Shown here piece after piece: positions 26,824 to 35,207 of a stretch of 64,000 nucleotides of DNA. How positions within the stretch are numbered: the stretch's first letter is position 1; each line of letters opens with the position of its first letter. Under the pieces are notes generated by a model. That model was not told where the DNA came from, did no database searches, and saw only the letters and a list, made by a program, of their open reading frames with translations. This DNA comes from Thiohalocapsa sp. (GTDB taxonomy: Bacteria > Pseudomonadota > Gammaproteobacteria > Chromatiales > Chromatiaceae), in contig JANQFX010000028.1 in the NCBI GenBank assembly GCA_028277725.1, positions 1 to 64,000 on the forward strand, given 5' to 3'. The translations under genes were made by a program, and so were the position numbers.

Positions 26824-26917
26824 GCGAGCCAACGGGCTCGCGCAACCACGTTGGGATTCGTCGTTGTCGTAGTCGAGTCTTCGAAAACGATTACGACAAC
26901 GGCAACCACCGCCGATC
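26824..26917. repeat. Palindrome-rich spacer upstream of exonuclease III gene
   Basis: Three stems lie side by side. GCGAGCC (26824-26830) pairs with GGCTCGC (26835-26841). A 14-bp stem with one G-T pair is formed by 26862-26875 (CGTTGTCGTAGTCG) and 26888-26901 (CGATTACGACAACG). A smaller ATCAGC-TT-GCTGAT stem (26904-26917 region) follows. There is no T-run. The long stem with the CGTTGTCGTA arm looks like an interspersed palindromic element. Only one copy is seen in this window. Confidence 0.55.
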
Positions 26918-27000
26918 AGCTTGCTGATGCGATATTCCCCGATCACTCGAGCTGTTCCCCAGCCGCATTCCATCCTGAAAACGCAGCCCATCACCCGCCC

Positions 27001-27816
27001 ATGGCCAAGCTCGTCTCCTTCAATATCAACGGTATCCGAAGCCGCCAGCACCAGCTGGAGGCCCTGAAGGCCAAGCACGACCCGGACGTGATCGGCATCC
27101 AGGAGTCCAAGGTCGCGGACGAGATGTTCCCGTTGGAGATGATCGAGGCCCTGGGGTATCACCCGAGCTTCCACGGTCAGAAGGGGCACTACGGCGTCGC
27201 GTTGCTGAGCAAGGTGGCGCCCCTCGGCGTGGTCAAGGGCTTTCCGACCGATGCCGACGACGCACAGCGCCGCGCCATCAGCGGCCGCTTCGCGTTGCCG
27301 GACACCGGCGAGGTGACCGTCATCAACGGCTATTTCCCGCAGGGGGAGAGCCGCGATCATCCGGTCAAGTTTCCGGGCAAGGAGCGGTTCTATGCGGACC
27401 TGGCTGCCTATCTGCACGATCACCACAGCCCCGACGAGCCCCTGATCCTGATGGGGGACATGAACGTCGCACCGCTGGACGCGGACATCGGCATCGGCGA
27501 GGACAACGCCAAGCGCTGGCTGCGCACCGGCAAATGCAGTTTCCTGCCTGAGGAACGCGACTGGCTCCGGGGCATCATGGACTGGGGGCTCGCGGACGCC
27601 TACCGCCTAGTGCATCCGGATGCCGAGGACCACTACAGCTGGTTCGACTACCGCTCCCGCGGCTTCGAGCGGGAGCCGAAGCGCGGCCTGCGCATCGACC
27701 TGATCCTGATCACCGAGCCCCTGCGCGAGCGGCTCAGGGGCGCCGGCATCGATTACGAGCTACGCGGCCTGGCGAAGCCCTCCGACCACTGCCCGGTGTG
27801 GATCGAGCTGGCCTAG
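27001..27816 (+). CDS. xthA: Exodeoxyribonuclease III (AP endonuclease)
   Basis: 271 aa enzyme of base-excision repair that cleaves abasic sites and degrades duplex DNA 3'-5'. Start [15 protein letters not shown] carries the metal-site Asn. IGIQESK holds the catalytic Glu, [15 protein letters not shown] the Asp/Asn pair, and [12 protein letters not shown] the final Asp-His. Length matches E. coli XthA (268 aa). The frame extends upstream to 26851 across the palindrome-rich spacer, but the ATG at 27001 is clearly the family start. Confidence 0.95.
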   Translation: MAKLVSFNINGIRSRQHQLEALKAKHDPDVIGIQESKVADEMFPLEMIEALGYHPSFHGQKGHYGVALLSKVAPLGVVKGFPTDADDAQRRAISGRFALPDTGEVTVINGYFPQGESRDHPVKFPGKERFYADLAAYLHDHHSPDEPLILMGDMNVAPLDADIGIGEDNAKRWLRTGKCSFLPEERDWLRGIMDWGLADAYRLVHPDAEDHYSWFDYRSRGFEREPKRGLRIDLILITEPLRERLRGAGIDYELRGLAKPSDHCPVWIELA

Positions 27817-27876
27817 TCGTTCACATCGACGAGCCGCTCGCAGCATCTGGGCACTCGTGTCGTCTAGCCGGGCGCA

Positions 27877-29406
27877 TCAGGTGCCGCAGAAGGTGCGCTG
27901 GACGACTTCGTGCGGTTGTGGCGGGTTGCGGTAGTCCAGCAGATCGGGCTGGTCGTCGTAGGGCCGTGACACGGCCACGAGTAACCGGTCCAGCGGTGCC
28001 AGATCGCCGCGCTCCATGGCCGCGTCGATGACCTCCTGAACCCGATGATTACGCGGAATATAGGCCGGGTTGACCGCCCGCATGCGCGCCTGGCGTGCCT
28101 CGTCGGGCTCGGCCTGCTGCGCGAGTCGAGCGGTCCATCGTTCGGTCCAGGCGTCGAAGGCGGTGGGCTCGGTGAAGCCCGCGCGGATGGGTTCCAGCGT
28201 GGCCGGCTCCTTCGGGTGCGCATCGCCCAGCAGTCGGAACGTGTTGGTGAAGTCTGCACGGTGCTGGGCCATGCGCGAAAGCAGGTCCTGCACCAGTTCG
28301 TCGTCTGCGCCCGGGTCCGCTGTTGCCGAGTCCAATAGGCCGATCTTGGCCCGCAGACCGCCGTAGTAGGCCGGCTCGAAGGCCTCGCCGTAGGCGTTCA
28401 GCGCGGTCCGTGCGCGCGCCTTGGCCTCGTCGGTGTTCTTGCCCAGCAGCGGAAGCAGGCAGTTCGCGAGCTGGGTCAGGTTCCACAGGCCGATGCTCGG
28501 TTGCTGGGCGTAGGCGTAGCGCCCGCCCCGGTCGATGGAGCTATAGACCTTGCCCGGGTCATAGTCGTCGAGGAAGGCGCAGGGGCCGTAGTCGATGGTC
28601 TCGCCGGACAGGGCCATGTTGTCCGTGTTCATGACACCGTGGATGAAACCGACCAGTAGCCAGCGGGCGATGAGCTCTCCCTGGCGGGTCGCGATGGCCT
28701 CCAGTAGCGCCGCGTATCGGTCCTCGCCGTCGGCGAGCTCCGGGTAGTGGCGCTGGATCAGGTAGTCCGCCAGGGTGCGCACGGACCCGAGATCGCCGCG
28801 GCGGGCGAAGTATTCAAAGGTGCCGACACGGACATGGCTGGCCGCCACCCGAGCGAGTATCGCGCCGGGCTCGGGGCGCTCGCGGAACACCGGCTCTCCT
28901 GTCGCCACCATGGCCAGGGCGCGGGTGGTCGGTATGCCGAGCCCGTGCATGGCTTCGCCGAGGATGTACTCGCGCAGCACCGGGCCGAGCGCGGCCCGCC
29001 CGTCTCCCGCTCGTGAGAACGGTGTGCGCCCGGCGCCCTTGAGCTGCAGGTCGCGCCGCCGCCCATTGCCGTCGACGAGCTCGCCGAGCAGGATGGCGCG
29101 CCCGTCTCCCAGGCTCGGCACGAAGTGCCCGAATTGGTGCCCGGCGTAGGCCATGGCGATGGGCCGGGCCGTGGCCGGCAGCCGGTTGCCGGCGAGCATC
29201 GCGACGCCATCGCGGCCGGAGAGCCAGGCGGCGTCAAGGCCCAGTTCATCGCTGAGCGGTTTGTTCAAGCGCAACAGCAGCGCCTCGGGGACCGACGTCG
29301 GCGCGATGTCGGCAAAGAACGGTCCGGGCAGCTCTACGTAGCTGTGCCGGAAGGCAGGTGGGCCGTCTGGGGGGGCGGCGGCGAGGGGTTCTGCGCTGGC
29401 GGGCAT
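27877..29406 (-). CDS. selO: Protein adenylyltransferase SelO (YdiU)
   Basis: 509 aa pseudokinase-fold enzyme that attaches AMP to proteins and takes part in redox stress response. Typical stretches are LSGRDGVAMLAGNRLP, the GHQFGHFVPSLGDGRA segment, QLKGAGRTPFSRAGDGRA (nucleotide-binding Lys), REYILGEAMHGLGIPTTRAL and FIHGVMNTDNMALSGETIDYGPCAF (metal-binding Asn and Asp). It ends in RTFCGT, close to the conserved C-terminal Cys motif of the family. The start at 29406 (MPASAEP) is chosen over the longer frame. It converges with xthA. Confidence 0.95.
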   Translation of the reverse strand: MPASAEPLAAAPPDGPPAFRHSYVELPGPFFADIAPTSVPEALLLRLNKPLSDELGLDAAWLSGRDGVAMLAGNRLPATARPIAMAYAGHQFGHFVPSLGDGRAILLGELVDGNGRRRDLQLKGAGRTPFSRAGDGRAALGPVLREYILGEAMHGLGIPTTRALAMVATGEPVFRERPEPGAILARVAASHVRVGTFEYFARRGDLGSVRTLADYLIQRHYPELADGEDRYAALLEAIATRQGELIARWLLVGFIHGVMNTDNMALSGETIDYGPCAFLDDYDPGKVYSSIDRGGRYAYAQQPSIGLWNLTQLANCLLPLLGKNTDEAKARARTALNAYGEAFEPAYYGGLRAKIGLLDSATADPGADDELVQDLLSRMAQHRADFTNTFRLLGDAHPKEPATLEPIRAGFTEPTAFDAWTERWTARLAQQAEPDEARQARMRAVNPAYIPRNHRVQEVIDAAMERGDLAPLDRLLVAVSRPYDDQPDLLDYRNPPQPHEVVQRTFCGT

Positions 29407-29651
29407 GATGAATCCTGAGAGACTGATATCCGACTGAAACGCTCCGGAACTTAAGACCAAGGTACGGGCACGGGCGGTGTGGCGCAACGCCCGCCGTGGG
29501 TTTCTGCCGGCCCCGCAGCGGGCTCCGACGTGGCGATTCGGTTCCTCGTCGGGTCGACGCCGCGCCCCGTTGAACTCGATTGGCGGTGGTTAATGGCTCA
29601 CTGCGCCACTAGGTAATCTGACGTAGCGACACGCATCCCCTGGAGGTCATC

Positions 29652-30350
29652 ATGCTCACCATCCGTCACGCCGAAGACCGCGGCCACGTCAACCAAGGCT
29701 GGCTCGATACCTGGCACAGCTTCTCGTTCGCCAGCTACCACGACCCGGCGCACATGGGCGTGTCGAATCTGCGCGTCATCAACGATGATCGCATCGCGCC
29801 TGGCGGTGGCTTCCCGACGCACGGACACGAGGACATGGAGATCGTCACCTATGTGCTCGACGGTGCGCTGGAGCACAAGGACAGCATGGGCAACGGCTCG
29901 GTGATCCGCGCCGGCGAGGTGCAATACATGGCCGCCGGGCGGGGCGTTCGCCACAGCGAGTTCAACGCGTCCGACGCGGCGTCGGCGCACCTGCTGCAGA
30001 TCTGGCTGCTGCCCAACGCGACGGGCGTCGAGCCGCGCTACGCGCAGAAGACGTTCACCGCCGCCGACAAGCGCAATCGCTTCGCGCTGCTGGTGTCGCC
30101 GGACGGGCGCGACGGCAGCATAGAGACTCACCAGGATGCGCTGCTGTTTGCCGCCTTGCCGGACGATGGACAGGGCATCACCTATCGGTTGAACGCGGAT
30201 CGCAGCGGCTATGTGCACGTCGCCCGAGGTCGGGTGCGCGTCAACGGCACCGAGCTCTCGGGCGGCGACGCCGCCCGCCTGCAGCCTGGCGCGGAAGTGA
30301 CCGTCGAGGGTGTCGATGCCGGTGAGGTCCTGTTCTTCGACCTCCCCTGA
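29652..30350 (+). CDS. Pirin family protein (YhhW-like bicupin)
   Basis: 232 aa cupin-fold protein. The first cupin carries the metal-binding His set in FPTHGHEDMEIVTYVLDGALEH, followed by RHSEFNAS. The motif WLDTWHSFSFASYHDP near the N-terminus is typical of the YhhW branch, whose members can act as quercetin dioxygenases in vitro. The cellular role is unknown. GGAGG at 29642-29646 gives a strong ribosome-binding site. The Fe-S protein gene follows after 64 bases. Confidence 0.92.
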   Translation: MLTIRHAEDRGHVNQGWLDTWHSFSFASYHDPAHMGVSNLRVINDDRIAPGGGFPTHGHEDMEIVTYVLDGALEHKDSMGNGSVIRAGEVQYMAAGRGVRHSEFNASDAASAHLLQIWLLPNATGVEPRYAQKTFTAADKRNRFALLVSPDGRDGSIETHQDALLFAALPDDGQGITYRLNADRSGYVHVARGRVRVNGTELSGGDAARLQPGAEVTVEGVDAGEVLFFDLP

Positions 30351-30414
30351 CGCATAGGTCTGCGCCGCCGACAAAGCCCTCACTAGCCAAACACCAGCCA
30401 GACGGGAGCACAGC

Positions 30415-31065
30415 ATGAGCGACAAACCCATTATCGACTTCCCCGGTTCCGAGATCGACGTGCACTGGGACAAACGCCTTTGTATCCACATCGGCGAGTG
30501 CGGCGGCGCCGCCAACAGCCTGTTCGAGGGCGGGCGCGACCCCTGGTGCCTGCCCGATGAGGTCAGCAAAGCGGAGGTGCGTGACGTCTGCGAGCGTTGC
30601 CCGAGCGGCGCGCTGACCTACACCGATAAGGCCGGCGCGCCCGAGCAGGCGCCGGCGGAGAACACCGCGAGCATCGCCTACAACGGCCCCGTCTATCTCA
30701 CGGGCGATCTGCACATCGACGCTGCGACCGAGGATATGCCGGGCCTCAGGCATCGGGCTGCCCTGTGCCGCTGTGGAGCCTCGAAGAACAAACCCTTTTG
30801 CGACAACAGCCATCTCGAGGCCGGTTTCCAGGACTTCGGTGCCGTCGGCGAGACCGGCCCCGGGCTCACCGCCAGCGGCGGCCCGCTCAACGTCCGGCGC
30901 ATCCCGAATGGACCGCTGATGCTGGAGGGCAATCTCCGCATCCGCGCCGCCAGTGGGCGAGTCGCCTGGCAGGGCGAGAAGGCCTTCCTGTGTCGTTGCG
31001 GGGCGTCGAAGAACAAACCCTTTTGCGACGGCACACACAAGGCCGCAGGCTTCACCGACGAGTAG
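30415..31065 (+). CDS. Iron-sulfur protein: Fer4_19 domain plus two CDGSH motifs
   Basis: 216 aa small redox protein. The N-terminal part (1-75) has Cys residues in RLCIHIGECGGA, WCLP and VCERCPSGAL, resembling the divergent 4Fe-4S mono-cluster domain (DUF1271/Fer4_19). Two CDGSH-type 2Fe-2S modules follow, CRCGASKNKPFCDNSH and near the C-terminus CRCGASKNKPFCDGTH. Both have the 3-Cys-1-His ligand pattern. The three-part layout is known in bacteria, with an electron-transfer or Fe-S storage role assumed. No redox partner gene is adjacent. Confidence 0.9.
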   Translation: MSDKPIIDFPGSEIDVHWDKRLCIHIGECGGAANSLFEGGRDPWCLPDEVSKAEVRDVCERCPSGALTYTDKAGAPEQAPAENTASIAYNGPVYLTGDLHIDAATEDMPGLRHRAALCRCGASKNKPFCDNSHLEAGFQDFGAVGETGPGLTASGGPLNVRRIPNGPLMLEGNLRIRAASGRVAWQGEKAFLCRCGASKNKPFCDGTHKAAGFTDE

Positions 31066-31338
31066 GCAGGCGGATGCGTAGGCCGCGGGGTCGAGGAGAT
31101 CGGGTGAAAGATGGGGTCGGCTTCCCGCCCCCCGGCGCGTTCGCCCGGCGCCAGTCCAGCGGTTCGATCTTGTCGTGGATGCTCAGCGGTAGGTCGCCCA
31201 TCCTGGTTGGTCTTCCGACGCCCTGATTGCCTGAGCCTCTCCATGTAGGCTGCGCGGCTCGGGAGAAGCTCAGCTGCGCCAGGACCGAGCAGGGATGCGG
31301 TATGCTGCCGTTCCTCATGAGCAGAGCGGCAGCGATCC
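31066..31338. other. Spacer with no supported gene
   Basis: 273 bases between the Fe-S protein gene and the next hypothetical gene. An 88-residue frame on the - strand has no recognisable domain and is probably chance. No hairpin with a T-run was seen. Confidence 0.4.
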
Positions 31339-31935
31339 ATGACGCATCAGCGGCACCCGGTCAGGCCATCGATCCAACCGACCCGAATGCCGCTGTTCTT
31401 CGGTCTGCTGCTCGCGCTCTTCGCCGGGAGCGGCCTGACGTTGCCGGACCGCGCGCTCGCGCAGCAGCCGCCCTGCCTGAAGCTGGTGTTCAATCGCTAC
31501 TGTCTCGGCGGCGACATCAACGCGCTGGCGCAGCAACAACCGCCGGCCATGCGGCAGGATCAGGGCGAGCGCGTCGCGCTCGTGTACTACGAGGGCCGTG
31601 ACCGGGTCTATGTGCTTGCTTGGCGCGGGGCCGCCTACAAGGTGCTGCGCGAGCACCGCATAGCCTCGCAGTTGCGCTATGAAGACTTGTACCTGCTGCT
31701 CAGGGACAAGTACGGCGCCGGCGAGGATCGCAGCAGCTTCCCGCCGGATGCGCGTACGCCGGGGCGCAAGCAGATCGCCATCCGTCGCGGCGAGGGTCGG
31801 GCAGTGCATGTCTGGGAGGCCGGCGCCGGCTGGCACATCGAGCTGAGCTGGACACGGGAGACCGGCCTCGCGCTGGCTTACATCGCCGACGACCTCGATG
31901 CGCAGCAGGCCGCGGCCGTGGTGGGCGGCTACTGA
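31339..31935 (+). CDS. Secreted hypothetical protein
   Basis: 198 aa protein with a signal peptide. A basic N-terminus is followed by PLFFGLLLALFAGSGL and a likely signal-peptidase site near ALAQQ (about residue 42). A second in-frame ATG at 31387 (MPLFFG) would give a more usual signal length. The mature part has a single conserved-looking Cys pair (PPCLKLVFNRYCLGG) and a charged alpha/beta region. No family is recognised. It is probably periplasmic. Its stop overlaps the end of mtaB on the other strand by seven bases. Confidence 0.65.
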   Translation: MTHQRHPVRPSIQPTRMPLFFGLLLALFAGSGLTLPDRALAQQPPCLKLVFNRYCLGGDINALAQQQPPAMRQDQGERVALVYYEGRDRVYVLAWRGAAYKVLREHRIASQLRYEDLYLLLRDKYGAGEDRSSFPPDARTPGRKQIAIRRGEGRAVHVWEAGAGWHIELSWTRETGLALAYIADDLDAQQAAAVVGGY

Positions 31936-33272
31936 ACGACGCCCGGGCCAGGTGACAGCCGCGCCTCGATGACCCCGCCGTCCGCGCTGCGTTCGATCAA
32001 GTCCACTTCCAAGATCTGTCCGACGGCCCGGTCCGGCACGCCGCGCAGTCGCACGGGCAGGTAGTTGGGCGTATAGCCGGTGGCGTAGGCGCCCCCGGCG
32101 TCTGGGTGTTTCCCCTCGATGAGGACCGGCAGCCGGCGCCCGACGTGGCTGTCGAGCCAGACTGCGCGCAGGGAGGCGGCGAGGTCGTGCAGTTGTCTGG
32201 TACGCTCTCGGCGGACGGGTTCCGGCACCTGCGCCGGCATGTCGGCGGCGCGGGTGCCCGGCCGCGGCGAGTACGGAAAGATGTGCAACTGGCCGAAGCC
32301 GATGGACTCGACGAAGTCCAGGGTCTGCTGCCAGTCGACAGCGGTCTCGCCGGGAAAGCCGGCGATGATGTCGGTTCCTATGCTGAAGTCCGGGGCCGCC
32401 GCGCGGGCCTGTTCGACCAGGTCTCGAAATTCGTCCGTCCGGCAGCGCCGGGCCATGCGTCTCAGCACCCTGTCCGAGCCGCTCTGCAGCGGCATGTGCA
32501 GATGCGGCATGAGCCGGGGCTCATCGAACAATCGCCAGAAACCCGGCGGCAGGTCCCAGGGCTCCAGCGAGCCGAGGCGCAGCCGCGCCACAGCGGTGTC
32601 GCGGAGGATGGTCCCGATGAGCTCGTCGAGGCGCGGCGCGGATTCGCTGCCCGCATCGCGCCCGTAGCCGCCGAGCTGTACGCCTGTCAGGATGACCTCC
32701 CGCACGCCAGCGTCGGTGAGCGCCTGGACCTCTGCGACGACGTCGGCGACCGCACGGCTGCGCTCGGCCCCTCGGGCGATGGTGGTGACGCAGAAGCTGC
32801 ACTGGTAGCGGCAGCCATCCTGAACCTTGACGAAGGCGCGCTGGCGACCGCGGGCGAACAGGGCCTCCGCCGGGTCGATGTCGTCCTCCGTCGGGGCAGG
32901 GTGTGGCACCGGGGGCAGCGCCAGCTGCTCGGTGGCGATGGCCACGAGCCGGTCCTTGTCGGCGTTGTCGACGACGAGTTCGACGTCCTCGTCGGCCATC
33001 GTCTCGCCGTCCAGCGCCGCGGCGCAGCCGCTAATGACCATCCGTGCATCGGGGTTGATGCGCCTGAGGCGGCGCAGCAGCTTGCGCGACTTGCGCACCG
33101 CCTCGGCGGTGACGGCGCAGGTGTTTACCACCAGCAGATCCGCCGGTTCCTGCTCCGCCGCGATATGCCAGCCGAGTCGCCGAAAGTCGCGTGCCCAAGA
33201 CTGCAGCTCCGCCTCGTTGAGGCGGCAGCCGAGGGTCTGCAGGTGGACGCGGGGCTGGGCTGGATGGGGCAT
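31929..33272 (-). CDS. mtaB: tRNA t6A37 methylthiotransferase
   Basis: 447 aa radical-SAM enzyme that converts t6A37 to ms2t6A37 in tRNA. The N-terminal UPF0004 domain has LQTLGCRLNEAELQSW and VVNTCAVTAEA with cluster cysteines plus a third in VISGCAA. The radical-SAM domain has the CX3CX2C motif in DGCRYQCSFC near residue 165. A TRAM domain closes the protein (about 375-445). Length and motifs fit MtaB (YqeV) rather than MiaB or RimO. The partner modification depends on TsaB, encoded at 43343-44020. Confidence 0.92.
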   Translation of the reverse strand: MPHPAQPRVHLQTLGCRLNEAELQSWARDFRRLGWHIAAEQEPADLLVVNTCAVTAEAVRKSRKLLRRLRRINPDARMVISGCAAALDGETMADEDVELVVDNADKDRLVAIATEQLALPPVPHPAPTEDDIDPAEALFARGRQRAFVKVQDGCRYQCSFCVTTIARGAERSRAVADVVAEVQALTDAGVREVILTGVQLGGYGRDAGSESAPRLDELIGTILRDTAVARLRLGSLEPWDLPPGFWRLFDEPRLMPHLHMPLQSGSDRVLRRMARRCRTDEFRDLVEQARAAAPDFSIGTDIIAGFPGETAVDWQQTLDFVESIGFGQLHIFPYSPRPGTRAADMPAQVPEPVRRERTRQLHDLAASLRAVWLDSHVGRRLPVLIEGKHPDAGGAYATGYTPNYLPVRLRGVPDRAVGQILEVDLIERSADGGVIEARLSPGPGVVQ

Positions 33273-33330
33273 GTCGGGTCCGGCGCGCCGCCGTGGCGGG
33301 ACGCGCCGGCAGCGGGTCGGGCAGGCCGGG

Positions 33331-33738
33331 TCAGGGCCGCGGTGGCGGGCCGTCGGGCGGGGGCGGGGAGTTCTGGTGCAGAATCAGCGTCCAGCCGGCC
33401 TCGCCGCGCCGCCGATAGATATTGGTGGCGTAGATGCCGGGCGCGCCCTTGGGAATGCCGGCGGCGTTGTTGTGCTCCTCGACGTAGTGGATGGCGATGT
33501 CGTCGAGCTCCACCCAGCGGATGTGGGTGACCCGGAGGTCCAGGGGCACGTTGCTGCGCAACAGTTCGCGCATCATGCTGCGCACCTCGACGCCGTGCAC
33601 GATGGGTTGCATCGGTAGCATGCACGCGACGTCCGGCGAGTCGTCCCAGACCTGGGACATCAGGTTGACGTTGCGGGCCTCCAGGGCGTCGTAGAAGGCA
33701 TCCTCGGCCGCCTGTGGCGTCTCGAACGGCGGGCTCAT
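33331..33738 (-). CDS. NTF2/SnoaL-like domain protein
   Basis: 135 aa protein with a SnoaL-like/ketosteroid-isomerase fold. AEDAFYDALEARNVNLMSQVW forms the first helices, then CMLPMQPIVHGVEVRSMM, and the sheet WVELDDIAIHYVEEHN. It ends with a Pro-rich tail. Such proteins are small-molecule binders or isomerases, or contact-dependent partners; the ligand is unknown. Its ATG overlaps the TGA of the gene upstream on the same strand (ATGA), so it is translated together with the secreted Hsp20-like protein. Confidence 0.8.
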   Translation of the reverse strand: MSPPFETPQAAEDAFYDALEARNVNLMSQVWDDSPDVACMLPMQPIVHGVEVRSMMRELLRSNVPLDLRVTHIRWVELDDIAIHYVEEHNNAAGIPKGAPGIYATNIYRRRGEAGWTLILHQNSPPPPDGPPPRP

Positions 33739-34307
33739 TGGTTGGTCCCCTGCCGAGACGGCGGCGCCGGTTCGGTGGCAGGCCGTGCATGCGGCGACAT
33801 CGGGCCGAAGCCCGGCGCGCCGGTCAGCCGGGGAATGCTGATGTGGATGGCGTCCGCCTCGTCGACCCGGCGCAGTGCGCGCAGGTCGGCGTCCGGTGGC
33901 GCCGGCAGGCGTTGGCTGCGCCGACCGCTGGAATAGCCCCAGCTACGCCGATAACCGCGGCCGTCCTCGAGGACCTCCTCGCGGCTGGTCTCGGAGGTGC
34001 GGCGTACGGCAATCATCAGCCCGCCGCCGACGGGGCGCACCAGCACCTGATCGGCGGGCAGATCGCCGAGTTCGATGTCGAGCAGATAGGCGTCATCGGT
34101 GCGGCTCTGGGTCAATCGCAGCCCGGCGAGATCGAAGGTGACGGGCTCGGCTGCGGCGGTTGCCTGCGGTTCAGCGCCGACAGGCGGCGGCTGGATCTGC
34201 TGCGGGGCAGCGGCTGGTCCCGAAACCGGATGCGGGTCCGCCGCAAGGGCTTGCGCGCATAGCAGCACGCCTGCGGCGACCAGGGTGAAGGGGGCTTCGT
34301 GGTGCAT
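33735..34307 (-). CDS. Secreted Hsp20/alpha-crystallin-like protein
   Basis: 190 aa protein with a signal peptide (FTLVAAGVLLCAQALAADP, cleavage likely after ALA near residue 22). After a Pro/Ala-rich linker comes an alpha-crystallin-like domain, about residues 60-165: YLLDIELGDLPADQVLVRPVG, then LMIAVRR, a mid-loop with many Arg and Tyr, and SQRLPAPPDADL with IHISIPRL. A Pro-rich tail follows. Hsp20 chaperones are normally cytoplasmic, so export to the periplasm is unusual. The frame runs open further upstream to 34979 but only this part is coding-like. It overlaps the NTF2-like gene by four bases. Confidence 0.7.
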   Translation of the reverse strand: MHHEAPFTLVAAGVLLCAQALAADPHPVSGPAAAPQQIQPPPVGAEPQATAAAEPVTFDLAGLRLTQSRTDDAYLLDIELGDLPADQVLVRPVGGGLMIAVRRTSETSREEVLEDGRGYRRSWGYSSGRRSQRLPAPPDADLRALRRVDEADAIHISIPRLTGAPGFGPMSPHARPATEPAPPSRQGTNQ

Positions 34308-34372
34308 GCGATCGACCTCCGTGGACGGCTTCTCGTCAGTGGGCGTTGGGGGCGCAGTATAGAGCCTGCGGC

Positions 34373-34897
34373 TCAGCTCCGGCAGCGCCACGTCGGGGTT
34401 CGATCGGCAGTGATGAGGCCCCAGTCCAGCAGCGATCCCCGGGCGTCCTCGGCATCCTGCTCGAACCAGGCCCAGGCCGACCCAAGCCTGAAGGAGTAGC
34501 CCCAGGCGTCCATATCCGCACAGAGGCGGCGTGCGCCGACAGCCGGCAACTGCTCCGCGATGCAGAGCTGTAAGTAGCAGACCGCATTCTCCTCGGCATC
34601 GTCGCCGCCGGCGTCCGTGTGCAGGGCGCGGCGCCGGTCCTCGGTCATGCAGATGAAGTGGCAGGCCTCGTGTAATGCGGAATGCAGGGGGGTGTCCGCA
34701 CGCACATAGAGGCGGTTGCCGACGAGGCCTGCTTCCGGGGCGCCCCAGAAGCTGCCTGGGATGTCGGACGTCGGCGCCACCGGGGAGAGTTCGAGGCCGA
34801 AGCGCGCGAGCGCGCTGCCGAGCCTCGAGGGACACGACACCTCTGCGCTGTGCCTGCGCCGGTCGGCATCCTCGCCCAAACCGCCGAGCGTAATCAC
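34373..34897 (-). CDS. Conserved hypothetical protein with HEXXH motif
   Basis: 174 aa protein without a signal peptide. A metal-site-like HEACH motif lies at about residue 76 in HSALHEACHFI, followed by EENAVCYLQLCIAE, where Glu residues could be a third ligand. This resembles minimal zinc metallopeptidases, but the family is not recognised. The C-terminus is Trp-rich (LGSAWAWFEQDAED). It lies upstream of the secreted Hsp20-like gene on the same strand with 65 bases between, so the three may form one transcript. The first residues (MITLGGLGEDAD) may not be the true start. Confidence 0.65.
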   Translation of the reverse strand: MITLGGLGEDADRRRHSAEVSCPSRLGSALARFGLELSPVAPTSDIPGSFWGAPEAGLVGNRLYVRADTPLHSALHEACHFICMTEDRRRALHTDAGGDDAEENAVCYLQLCIAEQLPAVGARRLCADMDAWGYSFRLGSAWAWFEQDAEDARGSLLDWGLITADRTPTWRCRS

Positions 34898-35207
34898 ATC
34901 GAGCTATCCTGGAGCCGGCAGAGGGGATGACGCCGGTGGTCGCCGTCGGCGGTCTGCCGCTACCCGCCGAGAGACCCATGCGTCGCCTGTTCGACTCACC
35001 CTACCCGAATCGGGGGAAAGCACGCCAGCGGCCTGCTATGCTCCGTGGTGGTGTTATGGGCTGCAGCGTTGCCGCGTCGATCCTGACGGACCCAGGCGAC
35101 TGCAGTCGCTTCGCCGCAGGCGCGAGCGTCTCACCCGTTTCGGGAATCTGTTCCGGGCGACCGGCTGCCGGAGGCCCGGGGCCCGACCCTGCTCAGGAGC
35201 CTTAGCC
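34898..35207. other. Divergent spacer with a perfect palindrome
   Basis: 310 bases between divergent genes. It holds a perfect 14-base palindrome, GCGACTGCAGTCGC, at 35096-35109, which could be an operator, and an extended -10-like TGCTATGCT at 35034-35042. The 92-residue frame here has no domain features and is not called as a gene. Confidence 0.45.
35034..35042 (+). promoter_or_regulatory. Possible extended -10 promoter
   Basis: TGCTATGCT fits an extended -10 element. No recognisable -35 box lies at the right distance. It would drive the small membrane protein gene with a leader of about 160 bases, placing the palindrome at 35096-35109 inside the transcribed leader. Confidence 0.28.

Noticed and set aside
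26851..27000. Fifty-residue N-terminal extension of exonuclease III
   Set aside because: It would translate the palindrome-rich spacer into Thr/Val repeats. The family start [14 protein letters not shown] at 27001 is clear.
32106..33530. 474-residue open frame on the + strand across mtaB
   Set aside because: Shadow of mtaB on the opposite strand; low-complexity composition and no motif.
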